Below, piece after piece: positions 37,096 through 49,949 of a stretch of 64,000 nucleotides of DNA. The notes below the pieces were generated by a model. That model was not told the DNA's origin, did no database searches, and was given only the letters and a program-made list of their open reading frames with translations. The stretch lies in the NCBI GenBank assembly GCA_017562135.1, contig QEYB01000448.1, positions 558,001 through 622,000 on the forward strand, in the 5' to 3' direction. Position numbers and translations under genes: made by a program. The DNA is from Dipylidium caninum (lineage: Eukaryota; Platyhelminthes; Cestoda; Cyclophyllidea; Dipylidiidae). Every line of letters begins with the position of its first letter. Within the stretch, counting starts at the first letter, position 1.

Positions 37096-38632
37096 TAAAA
37101 CACATTGAACCGAGTTTAGTATCAGCAGTGCTGTGATTTTCGCCTTCTCTCTTCCGCCCCCCATTTTGTTACATTCCGTTGCTGCTCAATCAGTCGTGTT
37201 ACCACCACTCATACCACCTTTTGCCTGTGAATGTGTGGCTGCAAAATTACGTCTTAGTTTTATGTTTTGTGTTGGGAAACCCTTTTTTTGTGGCAAAGTT
37301 AATCTTTCTCCCCCCCCTTCCTCCCCCTCCCCTCTTCTCCTCCTCCCCTGTTCCGACTAGCCCGAGAGGCATGTTGTGTTTGACCGATCCTAACCGTCCG
37401 CCGCACACGAAGAGCAGGGTAAACATCCCAAGCCATGCCGGACACTTTCGCTCTCTCTCTACTGTACCGTGCATCCAACGTCGAACACGCCATAGAGTAG
37501 GCTGTTTCGGCGTTGACACTGCGCTTGTGCCGATTTTCTGTTTCTGGCAGGTGCTGAAACGAAACCAATAAAGAGCATTTACTCCTTGTTTCCATTCCTC
37601 TCCTCCTTCGTCCTCTCTCCCCCCCCGGCCCTTCCTGCGCTCCACCATCGGGAGCTGGCGGCGGCTCCGCTCTCCCTCACTTTCGACAGGCTCCTTCGAG
37701 TGGACGAGCAACTGGACGATTGCAGTACGGCGGGAAGCATTTGTAAATGCACTGGGGGGCTGCTCCATTTTCGCCACGGATACACAGCCAGTGTGTGTGT
37801 GTGTGTGTGTGTTTTGATTAGTTCACAAGAATTGACTCTACCGAGTGAAATTTCGAGAAGATACCGGCTACCGCGTCGCCTCGGGCCTGACATTACTCCA
37901 AGGGGTGAGCTAAGGGCTCAAGAGGCTGCGCTATCCTTGGTTTCACAACCAATTTTTCTCATAATGCCTCGAGAATGTGTGTAGGAAGACACATGATGAA
38001 GACCTAGAGTGTGCGGAGAAGTTCACATTGCTGCCTGTCGGTAGCGGGTGCCCAAAATAACCGACCCGCCAATCGGCTCACTGATTCTTGCGATTTTGCC
38101 CTTTCTCTCGCGCTATCTCCTATTGTCGTTCTCACCCGTGGGAGCTCCTGCGAGTGTCTTGTAGTGAGATTTTGAGAAGGAAGACATTGCAATCACCTCA
38201 TTCACCTGGGTGCTTTTACTGTGGGACTAGTGACCCGTTGCGGCGGGAAAAGACGCCTCTCCCACCGTGCTAAGTAGTCGTAGCTGCTGTGTGCCAGTGG
38301 CGGAAGGATCCACCATATTCGGAGGCAGAATGCGCAGCCACTCGAAACCGCAAAACGCTTTACTTCCCAAGTCCCGCCTTCATCTGTCCTCCTCGCACAT
38401 GTTAGACTATCGGACGACAAAAAATAACCTTTTGCCACTTAGAGGAAATGGAGACATGTTTTACGACTGGAATTTTCTTCCTCCTCCTGCCACTCGTGGG
38501 AGTGAGACAAATCTTTTGCCCACCGACCTCAGCCTGACCAATCAAATTGCGTTTAGCTGCACACTGTGGCACGTAGGCATAAGAGCGAGCACACAAACCC
38601 GAGTGCAGGGTGAGCCTGCCGCCTTTTCAGGC
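37096..38632. other. Intergenic region, no gene seen
   Basis: Pyrimidine-rich tracts (37300-37350, 37600-37625) and a (GT)n microsatellite at 37791-37813. The frame of the following LRR gene stays open back to 38267, but the segment 38267-38632 lacks a signal peptide or conserved sequence and is more likely 5' untranslated or intronic. Confidence 0.4.
37791..37813. repeat. (GT)n microsatellite
   Basis: Uninterrupted GT dinucleotides over 23 bases. Confidence 0.95.
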
Positions 38633-40618
38633 ATGCTTCAGCTTCCACTTCTCATCGTTCTCCACGTTCTCCTCAAACTGGCGTCGGGCACTCCCAAATA
38701 CCCGCAAATTGGGGGACCCTCAACTCGTTCCATGGATGCCATCTGTCCGTCGTACTGTGAGTGCCTTCGAGAGGAGACCAACGAAAGCACACCAGCCTAT
38801 TCTGCCGAATGCCACGTGGCAACCAGCAATTTGCCCATCGTGTGTGCCCGCAGATGGGTGAGTTTGAAGCTTAACCTCCACAATTACACCGGTCCCCCGC
38901 GGCCCAAGTCATTTCGCAATAAGCCGACATTCTCGTACTGCCACGAGCTAGTCAGTCTGTACATTCGTCAGACGGGCGAGAATCCGGTCGGTTTTGCTCT
39001 GCGCTCTCTGCTCCAGGGATTAACAAATATACGCCGAATTTGGTTCCACCATGTCCACTTGGAGACAGACGGCATCGAAGCGTCCAACTTTTACAAAGTC
39101 CCGCCAAAATTGGAGCTCATCGTCTTTTCTGACTGCTCTGTTAACTTGGATGTTGACAAACCGCTGTTTTTTGACACACCACCAACCCTGCAGCAGCTGA
39201 GGCTCACGAACGTCAGCCTGACCGGGTCCTTGTCGAGCCGGCTGTTGGTGAGCCTCTGCCACACCTCAACGAACGCTTTCCGTCCCAACGACCTGGTGTC
39301 CTTATACTTGGACCGCAACTACTTAAAGAGCCTGGATCGAAACAGTTTGGCAGGGTGTCGAAATTTAAAGGTTCTCCAGCTCTCCTATAATCAGCTGACC
39401 GGCAGCCTCGAGGAAGTAATGGGTTTGAACTCACGAATCCTTCGACAGAATTGGACTTTCAAGAAGACCCTGGCAGCAGTGGGAACTCTGGAATATGGTG
39501 TACTTGGAAACACTCCCCACTTGGAAGCCCTCGACCTGTCGGGGAACTTTATAACTGGTATTAGAAGTCCTCTCTGGGCCTACGGTCGAGAAGGCACTCA
39601 AATTCACGGGCTGGCGGAATTAAGGACCATCTCACTCTCCAACAACAACTTAACCTTTATCGTCCGTGGCGCTTTTCAAGGGGCGCCCAATCTCCGTGAA
39701 ATCGACCTTTCCCGAAATCCAAAGCTCTTCTGTCCCATGCACCTGGAAACGCCCACATTCTACTCCTACATTGACCCGTACATCTTCGGTGGGGTGGGGA
39801 AATTAACCAAAGTCTACTGGGACTTCGCCGACAAGACGTGCATTCTCAGCTCCATGAGGTCTGAGTCCAGTTACGGCGTCCTCTCCGAGGGTCTATTCAA
39901 ACTCTTTGCCTCGCGTTCTTTGTGTCTCACCGAGGTTACACGCACGCCAGTCACCGAAACGGGGCACCTGGCGTCCTCCGGCACAACGCCATCTGTAAGT
40001 TCAGAAAAAAGCAAACAAAAACTCTCTGTGCCCGGTCGGTCTGTCGAAAAGACGGCCGCTTCAGCCCCATGGATTCCGATTGATATCGTCTCCAGCCTTC
40101 TGTGTGGAATCATGGTCCTCCTACTGATTGTCCTGTTCGTGGTGCTGGCGGTTCGGAGCAAGGTGGTTTTCGAAGCCCTGGCGAGTTGTTGTGAGAAGAG
40201 CAAGACAAACCCCACTTTGAGCGGAGCGGACAATCTCTCGTCTGTAGGATTGCCGAGACCGAGTAACGGTCCCTGCTACACCCTGCCACCGACGGGGGCA
40301 AGAACAGGCCTCCTCCTTTTGCCCGAGGGGGAGGCGGAACGCTTGAACAACGGTTTGAGGAGTAGTAGCCTGCAAAATCTGTGTCTGGCCTGTCTGGACC
40401 AGCCGACGAACAATTCCAAGGCAACGGGGAACTTGCAGCCGCTTGAGTTTTATGATAATTACAAACATTTGACTACGAGTTTTCTTGGCGGTGGTAAAAC
40501 GCCAGCTCATCAGAGTGTCCGACAAACAGGAGGGACAGCAATCACCCGTGTATTGGTGGAGTCGCCGGAAAGATCGGCGGATGGCAAGATAAACGCTCAC
40601 GACTGGAGTTTCATTTGA
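38633..40618 (+). CDS. Leucine-rich-repeat single-pass transmembrane protein
   Basis: One uninterrupted frame, 661 residues from the ATG at 38633. That ATG is preferred because it starts a clear signal peptide ('MLQLPLLIVLHVLLKLASG') and follows two bases after a 'ccttttcag' acceptor-like site; the frame is open further upstream, with another ATG at 38330. Next comes an LRRNT-type Cys cluster ('CPSYCEC', residues about 41-47). Leucine-rich repeats follow: 'LVSLYLDRNYL', 'LKVLQLSYNQL', 'LEALDLSGNFI', 'LRTISLSNNNL' and 'LREIDLSRNP' (about residues 220-370). One membrane helix ('IVSSLLCGIMVLLLIVLFVV') sits near residue 485. The cytoplasmic tail is about 150 residues with no kinase or TIR domain. 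Several N-glycosylation sequons are visible. Likely a cell-surface adhesion or signalling receptor; ligand unknown. No specific family assignment is possible. Confidence 0.85.
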   Translation: MLQLPLLIVLHVLLKLASGTPKYPQIGGPSTRSMDAICPSYCECLREETNESTPAYSAECHVATSNLPIVCARRWVSLKLNLHNYTGPPRPKSFRNKPTFSYCHELVSLYIRQTGENPVGFALRSLLQGLTNIRRIWFHHVHLETDGIEASNFYKVPPKLELIVFSDCSVNLDVDKPLFFDTPPTLQQLRLTNVSLTGSLSSRLLVSLCHTSTNAFRPNDLVSLYLDRNYLKSLDRNSLAGCRNLKVLQLSYNQLTGSLEEVMGLNSRILRQNWTFKKTLAAVGTLEYGVLGNTPHLEALDLSGNFITGIRSPLWAYGREGTQIHGLAELRTISLSNNNLTFIVRGAFQGAPNLREIDLSRNPKLFCPMHLETPTFYSYIDPYIFGGVGKLTKVYWDFADKTCILSSMRSESSYGVLSEGLFKLFASRSLCLTEVTRTPVTETGHLASSGTTPSVSSEKSKQKLSVPGRSVEKTAASAPWIPIDIVSSLLCGIMVLLLIVLFVVLAVRSKVVFEALASCCEKSKTNPTLSGADNLSSVGLPRPSNGPCYTLPPTGARTGLLLLPEGEAERLNNGLRSSSLQNLCLACLDQPTNNSKATGNLQPLEFYDNYKHLTTSFLGGGKTPAHQSVRQTGGTAITRVLVESPERSADGKINAHDWSFI

Positions 40619-43600
40619 CGCCCGTCGGGGCCCTTTTATTACCATTTTCCCTCCCACACACACACGCAGAGGGGGAGAGAGACGAGCCTAGAACAGAATT
40701 TCTCCTTAGTAAGACATTGCCGTCCTAACGACCACCTTCTTCCTTTTTCACTTTGCGTCACGTTGTGGAAAGTGGGGATAAAGCGAGTGTGTGTAAGGCA
40801 GGGCGACGGGAGTGTCGAAAATTGCTCAAAGGGATGTTAGGAGAAAAAGATTAAGTGACTGGCAGAGGCGGGTAAAGGGAGTATAGACAGTGAAGGGTTT
40901 ATCCATAATTCATCCTACCGGTAGATGTCACCATAACACTAACTTTCATCGCCCTCATCTTTTAAGGTCTTCCAAAACAGTTTCAGTTGTGCTACAGATT
41001 TTCAACCTTAGTCCAGTAGACGAGAACGCCTCTGCCCTACGACCCATCTCAATTCTCTGCCCTTTTAGCGGATGTCTCAAAGAGGACTAAGAATGCGGCG
41101 TCGACGATGCCTAATTAAGGTGATCACAGTTGGCAGTCGTCTAAAGTGGGTGTTTGAGGGTCTATTTGCTTCGAGGAACGGAAGAGACTACGCCGAAGGC
41201 GATTTGAGGCGCGTTCAGCTGTACTAAACTGCATGAGACTCAGCGGAAGCGTGTCATTTGAGCCGACAAAGTCAGCACGAGCGGTATCAGAGGATTTCGC
41301 CCTTGTAACCACAAATGATAGGATTTTTCGCCTTTCATAATACGTAGTCATGCTTAGGCGGTGGAGAGGAAGTCTTTGGCCCACGTCCTCCACCAGGCTC
41401 GTTGTCAAATGCCTAATACAACGAAGTTTCACCATGGCGTAATATCTTGTTAATGCTGACTGGCTGTACCAATAATGTGCGACGCAAGTGTGGATTTTGT
41501 TGCTACTTTAGGAGAGTTTCAAGTGTCACACAGAATAACATCTCAGTTAGGGATGACCAAATCGGTGAATCCTTGTACAACTTCGATTCCACCCAACCGA
41601 CGTTATATAATTTCACAAATTTTTGTCCAAAATATTAGATAATAGGAGGTGGAAAGTTAATTTTAGTGATTCCTTCATTCGCCGTGGAGTTAGCCTCCTT
41701 GTATTTCCTGGGCCAGCCGCGCAAGAAATGTGAGGCCCGACGATGGTTGCCGAAGAAACGCGATAACCCATGAAAAAGGTCGTCGTAGCACTAAACCTAT
41801 AAATCGGCCCTGATGTACCAACCGATACTCTTCACATAGGGCTAATCGTGAAAAAGCACTAAATTAAGATGATCTTATTAGCCTTTTCGGTTATGATTGT
41901 TCACCATACTCTCCTCTGTTCCGCTCAAGTATTAATTAAGGTGTATAGTAAGGGTTTTTAAGGCTGAAAGAATAAAATAGATGAAGAACTGATGCTGTTA
42001 TGGTGAGAAGATGTATGATTGTGTTGGGGATCTTGGTTTTATTGTTGCTCCCACCAGTCGAAGTAGTCAAATTCTCTGATGCGAAACTTTGATGATGACT
42101 TTACCTTTCCGAGCTTGTCTGGTACGCTAATATTATGCTGAATAATGCAACCAAAACGTAATTTCATAGAATTACATAAATCTCTGGTGGTTAGAAGAGA
42201 CGCCTTAATATCAGCTGACTGCATTGGTATAGGCATGCTTCATACATAACAGTATACGCAAGAATATAACTATGGGAAAGAAATCTTGCTGAAACTGCGA
42301 AGAATTTTAGTTTGTTGGTTCACAAAGTCTCAACAACTTCAAACGAAAGGACTCTGACTATAAAATACTAGATATCTGTGCGTATATGATAATGAAATGC
42401 ATGTATTCTAACCAAATTCGTGAGTAGTAGTGAAAACATCAAATTATGATGCCTTTTCTATGTTTGAATTCAATAATCAAGACCTTACGATATGAAATAA
42501 AACGAAGAGGCAAGACGTGAGGCAACTGGACCCTTTTTTCCTAGCCCTGTTTGGAAGAAGGTGCCAACCTAAAATAATTGTGGCAACATTAGAACCATCC
42601 CTTACTTATTTAGATTTTATTTGGTAAAGGAGGATGTTGAAGTCTCAATATGAGGCTAATTTGTATTCTCAGCAGATGCGGAAGTCATTATTCTAGATGG
42701 TTAGTAGAAACTTGGTAAAACCTTTAAACTAACTGAAACTCAAAAATCAAACAAGTTTAAAAAGTGTTTTAACTTGTTTAACAAAGACATTTGTTATTCG
42801 ACAGCTGGCTAACAAACATTATCTTTTAATCCCGCATTATTGCAAGAAGTGTTTAAGTTCATCGTCTTAAGGTCATGAGGAACGCTTCTGCGAATATAAA
42901 GTAATGAGTATCTCAATTAATCCGCCTGAGATTAGCTGCCTGAAATACACGAGATAAAGTTGTAAGTTGGACCCACATGAGGCAGTCCATGTTACAATCA
43001 TTTTGTTGATTCATCCTCAATAATCCTGATTATGATTCCATTTTCTAGGGGTTCTGCGTTTGCTTGCAATTATTCATGTGGGTTACCTCCGATGTAACAT
43101 TCGTGACCCCAAATAATTGATTGAAAATATGTCTTTATATTATACACGTTTGATGCCGCTATTTATTAGCGGGTTTCGTAAAGCTCACTGTGCTTTAAGT
43201 GGCTTAATATAACCTCGTTACTACCTGATTTCGAGTTACTAGAGGCAGAGTCACAAGAGTAGGCACACGGTTCGTTGGCTCGACAATTGTTACTATTGTT
43301 ATTCATTATCACTTACGACCCCTGTTATTTGATACATTTTTATCTGACTCGTCCGCACTTTTTCATCATTTATTTAAGCACTAATTATGTGTCTCCTGCC
43401 CATTTTGGCATGCATAATTGATAATAGCCCGACGTTAACTACTAGAGTCTATTGCTCTCCTAGGGTCTCTATCACAACCACGCTTTTACTGCATTATGAT
43501 TCATAAATGGAGCGTCACCTCTCTAATGACTGCAACTGCAATACCTTTAACCTGAACCCTTAGAATTTTACGTTAACCAGATGTTGCTAATATTTTATTG

Positions 43601-46039
43601 CCTTATTTCGCAATAAAACCCTTAAATGTGCTCCTATATACGACAAAATGTTTGTGTTACTAATCGCTTTCTACTCTAACCCTCTCATTTCTAGTTCAAA
43701 TAAATACGATTCGAATACTCAAGTCTGTTTTGAAAATTTGTTTCCCATCGCAAATTTTTCGGTTCCAACTTATAACATAGTAGTGTACGTATTTTTTTAA
43801 TTTTTATCATCTAGGGTAAGGACATGTTGCCTTAATTGGATCTTACCTCCCCTGTTCGAATCAAGTTTTCGTTCCCCCGTTCTCATCCGATAATCATCTT
43901 TCATGGACAAGGGAAATGCTACGTTGCGAATGATGTTTACTTACTTTTAATTACACCACTGCTGTCAATGCTATACACCAGTTTCCAGTGTTCTGATATT
44001 AGTGTAGGATCGCTTAGGCATTCCATATGTTAAGGTGTTTGTGTCCTTTTATACTACAGATCAAACATTCTGAGTGTGCTGACAATAACAAAAAACACTT
44101 GAGCATCTCTGCAACTTTCACCTCAGAACCTAGTCGAGATGGGCTCGTTATGGGTTCTCCACTCATGCCTGTCAAGCCAAATTCATCTCTTCTGAACTTT
44201 CATCAAGCAGCTGTACATTAATTGGTTTTATGGTTTAGTCTGTTTACCTCTGCTCTTTTACCTTAAGATCTTTGCTAATCAGGCAATTTCAGGGATTGTA
44301 ATAATTTTGAACGGTTCGGATTCCATGTGGATAGTCTAGCACATTTTATTGTCGCAGCATTTATGATAAGCAAAGTGTTTTTAGGTTTTGAATGTGTCGC
44401 CTATTGCTAAACCCAATAGTAGTAAAGGAAACAGTGGAAGAAGGCTTAACATATGTTTGGTTTTTTGTCATTTTTAAAGTAACGAATCCCTTACAGTGGT
44501 TGCAAGGCTGTTATATCTGAAATCGGCATCAAAGCAATAACTCAGATGGGTTATGTTTGCAAATAAATCTTCGTCCATTGCTGATGCATTAAGCAGGACA
44601 TATTTTTAGTTGACAGCGACTTACGTTAGCCCCTTTCAACAGCTTTCGCCGTCATGTAACAAAAAGTGATATTTTAGGTCCTGCAGCTATGCAACTCACT
44701 CACTTGTGAACCTACCTGTCAGGCATTGTAGACGAAGCCTCTAAGGCCATCTTGCTTCCCACTCTTCGAAATGCAACTTAACTTCGTGGAACAAATGTTG
44801 GCAATGAGGAAAGGCATCTATGTTTTGGCGGAAACAAGGAAGATCAGATTTATTCAAACCTGTTGCATATGTTAGCCGACTAAGGACGACAGCACAATTT
44901 CATCCCATTACCTACAACTTTCTTCTCTACCCTATTATTTTTCACAATTCCGTCAACCAAATGTGAATCCGGTGCGCTAATTTTTCCCCTCTAATAAGAG
45001 TTTGGCCTCACAACAGATGCATTTCTATAACTGCAATACAGACCATTTCCAAAATCTTCTTCATCCCTGCAATTTTCAATATTGCGGAAGTCTGGTTGTC
45101 GCAACTACGTCTCGAATGTCGTTCGACTGGAAATTTTTTTCGCCGTAGAGGCGAAAGTAAAGTGTCGTACCTTGCCGTGAATGAGGTCTCACTGTGAGAA
45201 TTTCCAATCAACGCGTTCTTTCGGGTCTCACCTTGCGTATTGCACACATTTCACCTTAGCCTATCGCCTCCGCCTCCTCCTCTTCTCCCCCTCCGCCTCC
45301 CCGCCCCCTTTTCTCTCCCCTCCTCTCTCTCTCTCTCGCTCTCTCCTTCCAATCCCAACTAATAATCCTGTTGCCCTTTGAGTACATTGCATTTCTAATG
45401 CAAGTTGACTCCTGTAGCGTCTTTTTTTTGCAAGGCATGTTTTTGGCCATTCCCGAGTTTCTAAGGCAACTATGAATGTGGAAAAAGCAACAATTGAGTG
45501 GAAAGTTTAATTTCCTAAGTGTGTATATCGCCCACGTAAAAGTTCTCCGAGAAGGGGTTTCGGAGCAACTTTGTAAGCCAGTAGTCGTGTCAAATTTGCA
45601 ACCAGTGATTCATGTCAATCACCTTTATTTCCGCGAAGCAGGCGAAACACTCCCCTTTCAAGCTAAGTTGCCTTACCCAAGAAGGTGCACTTCCTCCACT
45701 TGGCTGAACTCCTCTCCCCTGTGCCTCAGAGCTTGGAAATAAGCTTCCCCAACAAGTGCATGCAATAGGCTAATAATAAGCCTGATTTTTGTGTGATAAA
45801 ACGTTACTAAAATGTGAATCATCCCGGTTAGGTGCTCGTATGTCTTCATCCGAAAGTCCACTCACCCAGGGGCCGAACACGCGCCCCATCGCTTTGCGAG
45901 TTGATGCAGGCGAAACTAACACTATTCCTGTCTTTTGGGGAGTCCGAAATACATCCAGGAGAGTTAAATAGAATTAGTCAAGATCCCCTGCGTGTCATGG
46001 GTCACTGAAAACCACTTGTTTGTTGCCTCGTAGACGAGG
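40619..46039. other. Gene-poor AT-rich region
   Basis: About 5.4 kb with no supported gene. CA/purine-rich tract at 40655-40685 follows the LRR stop. The stretch 45280-45350 is a long CT-rich tract. One exon-like frame at 44060-44221 is discussed under findings. No tRNA or other RNA gene was recognised. Confidence 0.5.
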
Positions 46040-49000
46040 ATGAAAAGAACTCCCCTCAGATGGGTGTTTCGCAGCCCTCTAAACGTCATCGTCGTCCTCG
46101 CCATATGCGTCTTCGGCCTCCTCGCCTATCTACACTTGGTCCCGTGCATCCTCCCGGCCTGTGACACTTCAACCGGGAACGAGGCTGAAACCTTCAACAA
46201 CGAGCCTTTCATCTTCATCGGCGGATATCCCAGAAGCGGTAACTCGAGTGATCAGTGTGGAGTAATTCGCCTCGGAGTTACTTTCACTTGTCATGACCAA
46301 CTCCTACGGGCTTTGGTCACCCGGTTTTTTATCAATTTCTAGAAATCGTAACTTAAAGCACAGAATCCAGGGCGTTTCATTTATCAGTCCACCATAGATG
46401 AAATGACCTTTACCTTTGTCAGTTAATTCGCTACTAACCTTAGTTATTTGCTTTGGTACTTTTGTTCGGCTGTCGTCACCACTTTAATGGATCTCCCCCT
46501 TTTTGGAAAAATTAACTTTTACCGTAGACTCCAGCCAATTGGGGCATTAAGGTAATTTATTCCCTATAACGTCATGCTGCGGAAAGGGAGCAGTAGCCAT
46601 GATTTCGTCCGCCTCGTCGACTGAATGGGCAACTCCGCGTTTACGAAGGTGTTTACGCATACCACTGAGAGGCACAGTCCCATGAGGACCTCCTTAGGGC
46701 GATCGAAGTGACCTCACACGCTTCGGCCAACCACCTCGACTCACGCTGAGTAGCGGGACATCCACCGCGGCAGATGCATTCCTCCGGGTCGGGAGGTGGC
46801 GTCCCCCATTGCGTTAGTCTCAGTCACAATTTCCGTCAAGTAGACAACACCGGTCTGTCGGTCGTCCAGGGGAAAACCAAGGCGGTATTTGTGCTGGCGG
46901 CTAGAGACCGGAGTCTGCGTCTTTCAATTTTAGGCACAACACTGATGCGTGTCCTGTTGGACGTGCATCCGAGTGTGCGCTGCGGTCCCGAGACGCATAT
47001 TTTGCCCCACATGCTTTACTTGTACACCTACAAAATCAACCCTTTGTTCGGCCGACTGAGAAGTGCCAACATAACGCATGAACTGGTTGACTCCATCTTC
47101 GTGCGAGCCATCAGCACACTGCTCCACAAGACCGGACCCAGCGCCGAGCGACTGTGCGCCAAGGACCCCTTCATTGACCTCTGCCTCAAGCAGCTCCTTC
47201 GCCTCTTCCCCCGGGCTCAGTTTGTTCTCATGGTGCGCGACGGGCGAGCCGTTACAAACTCCATCCTCACGTAAGCACACCAACCCCCTGGAAGGAAGGT
47301 CGTCTCGCCTTCTGAACCACTCAGCTTTCGCGAATTTCTCTCGGCGAAAAGTCCTCTTTTTATTCCCTTTTCTTTTCATGCCTGAAAGCCTTTAATGTGC
47401 CGACGATCTTCTGTTTCGTTGACTACACAATGGCTACTTGAGAAGATAGTGTTTTGGTTTGATTTTGCCTTACTCCACTCAGCATCCCCGGGATACGTTT
47501 GTTACGGATTCATTATTTATTCCATTCCCTCTGTTTGGGATCTCCCCTCACATATCGTCAAGAGAAGGTGCGCACTCCGTTGCCTTTTCTCTGAGAAAAC
47601 AAGGCGAAAATGCAGGTGGATGTCAGCGTTCTTGTAACTCCGAGCTTTTTCGTTGTCCTCCCCGTCGTTTTGTGTGTTCAGTTAGGCATTTCCTTATCTC
47701 TCGCGACAACTAAACCACCAGACCACACGCCGTCTCTGTGGCACGGCATTCACGTGGTCTCTGTCTGCGCACAAGGCGGTTAAGGTGAAAAAACAGTGAA
47801 ACAAAACTGGGTGATCCACATGGCAACTGTGAGGTCAGTGCAAAGAGGGTCATTAGTAGGTGAAGGAGAAAAGGCATGAGTCTCCCGACGGTGATTCTGT
47901 GACTTTTAACCAGCCACACTCCGAACTCACCCGCGAGACGACTCCCATCAGAGGCGAGCGGGTCTGTCGAACTCGGTCAATGAAGCGGTTGAGGACAAAG
48001 TCCACCACAGTGCCTCGGGGGGACGAGTCGTAGGGTGCCAACTCGGCGTTCCTCGCTACTCGCTCTCGCTCTCTCTCTCCGGCCTCCGCATCTCCCGTCG
48101 CCTTCCGAGGAAGTTGATGTGTTAGGTCTAATGCAAATTTTTCGCGGCATAAAATAACTCCTCGTTTGATGGGGATGTGACGTCCACCAGGCCACTTAAG
48201 ATGCCACCCTTTTACGGAGGTTTCATTTTTTTCCGCCCAGAAGATGTAATGATTTGGGAGGAGGAAGGAAATCATCATCACCGCCTCGCAGTTTGTTGCA
48301 ATTGCTCTCTTACGCGCCTGAACTTGGCAGTTTCTCCTCGACTCGGTAGCACCCGAGGAGTTCGAGGATAGTCGAACTTCACTTTGTCGCAATTCCCTCC
48401 TGTGGTCGGGTAGAGGGGAAATTGACGTTTATTACACCGCAAGTGTCCATTTTTATACTTCTTAGGTAATGAATTTAGTCGGGAAGCCTGTGTAATTAAA
48501 GGAATAACAAAGCGCTCTACTGTCAGGTGTAACAAGAGATGGCTCGAAACAAAAGTCTCTAATAGCAACACTAACTGCCGGTAAATGGAATGTTTACTGT
48601 GTTCCGCCCCGTTCTACTCTACACCTTTCAAAGCCCGATTGAACTCCTGTGCCCTCCATTTAATCAGGTGTGAATGTGTTGAAGGGCAAAATTGTCACAT
48701 TCGCGTTTCGTCGCGTTTTATTTCTGTTGGGCGCAGAACACCTCGACTGACCTTCCAGGCGGCGCCGCCGGCCGGTCTTGACAGTTGGAACTGCTGGTGG
48801 CCGGCACGCAGCACCGCGTCGCGCGTTGCGCCGCCATCCTGCACTCTTCACGAATTAGTCTTTCAACTTTTCCCTGAGTGTAACTACGAAAGAGGCTTTT
48901 TGATTATAAAAAGCCCATTTCCTGTATACACATGCGTTACCACATCAACTCAGTTTTTCGCGGCTCTGTCGATTCGCCTGCCTTTTCATTGTTGCTGAAT

Positions 49001-49918
49001 GTGGAGAAAAAAGGCGTGGCAGGAGAAAAGTCACGTTGTCGGGTTCAAACTACCTCCATTTCCTGCCCGCTGTAATGTGGCAAGCGGAGGAGATTGAGAT
49101 TTTCGCCCACAAAACCACCGAGATCTGCTGGCTAACTTGCTGTGAAAGTCGCCAGGGCAGTCGTGAGGCCTACTCCTTGTGTCCTCGCCCGTTTGCTGCT
49201 TTCAGTGACCTGGTCAAAAGCGCCCCGCCCACAACAAGGATTTTTACGTGTACCACATTAAAAGAGGTTCTTTACTTCAAATTACTTGTGTCAAACTTCT
49301 ACACCGGCATTGCTTTCTTCGTGGTGTGTTGGTCAGAGCCGTTGGGCAGAGTGTTTCTTCGCGCTTAACTCTCAGCCGAAGTGGTCGTCCATCCTGGCTG
49401 TCCGAGCCGCCTAGTGGCAAGAGGACTTTTTACGCAGGAAACTATGAAACGAGCGTGGGTGATAAGTGGAAGCACAAAACTCATTTTTTGCATTATTATT
49501 ATTTTTTCAATCAATCATAGTAACTTTAACCGCAATCAACGACTTTCTGTCTATGATTGAGCAGGCCTTTTTTTATTAGAGCGAGAAAGTGACTCGATGT
49601 CTTTTCAACAATCATTTTGTTTATTGTATTCTTTGTCTCCTAAAAATCAATCGCAATTACAGGAAAGGGTGATGGTCAGTCGGAAGAATATAGAGTAAAT
49701 AATGGTAAATGAGGCCCCATTTGGTCGTCTTTCGGGTCGTTTTCCATCATCCCCTTTTGCTCCGTTCGTCGTCTGCAACTGCGTCAGCCTGTGCAGCCAG
49801 CATACATGCGTCTGACTTCTTTCTCTTCACCTTTATTATTCGCACTTTTTATTTTTTAACACAGCCTTTGCAGAATGGCCAATTTCTGTGTAGTTTGGAC
49901 CCAAGTTCACCAACGGTT

Positions 49919-49949
<31 letters not shown>

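Noticed and set aside
38267..38632. N-terminal extension of the LRR protein
   Set aside because: It has no conserved content and would bury the signal peptide 122 residues into the protein.
46774..46933. In-frame upstream extension of TPST exon 2
   Set aside because: The PAPS-binding loop is completed only when exon 1 (ending at 46238) joins 46934, so this is intron.
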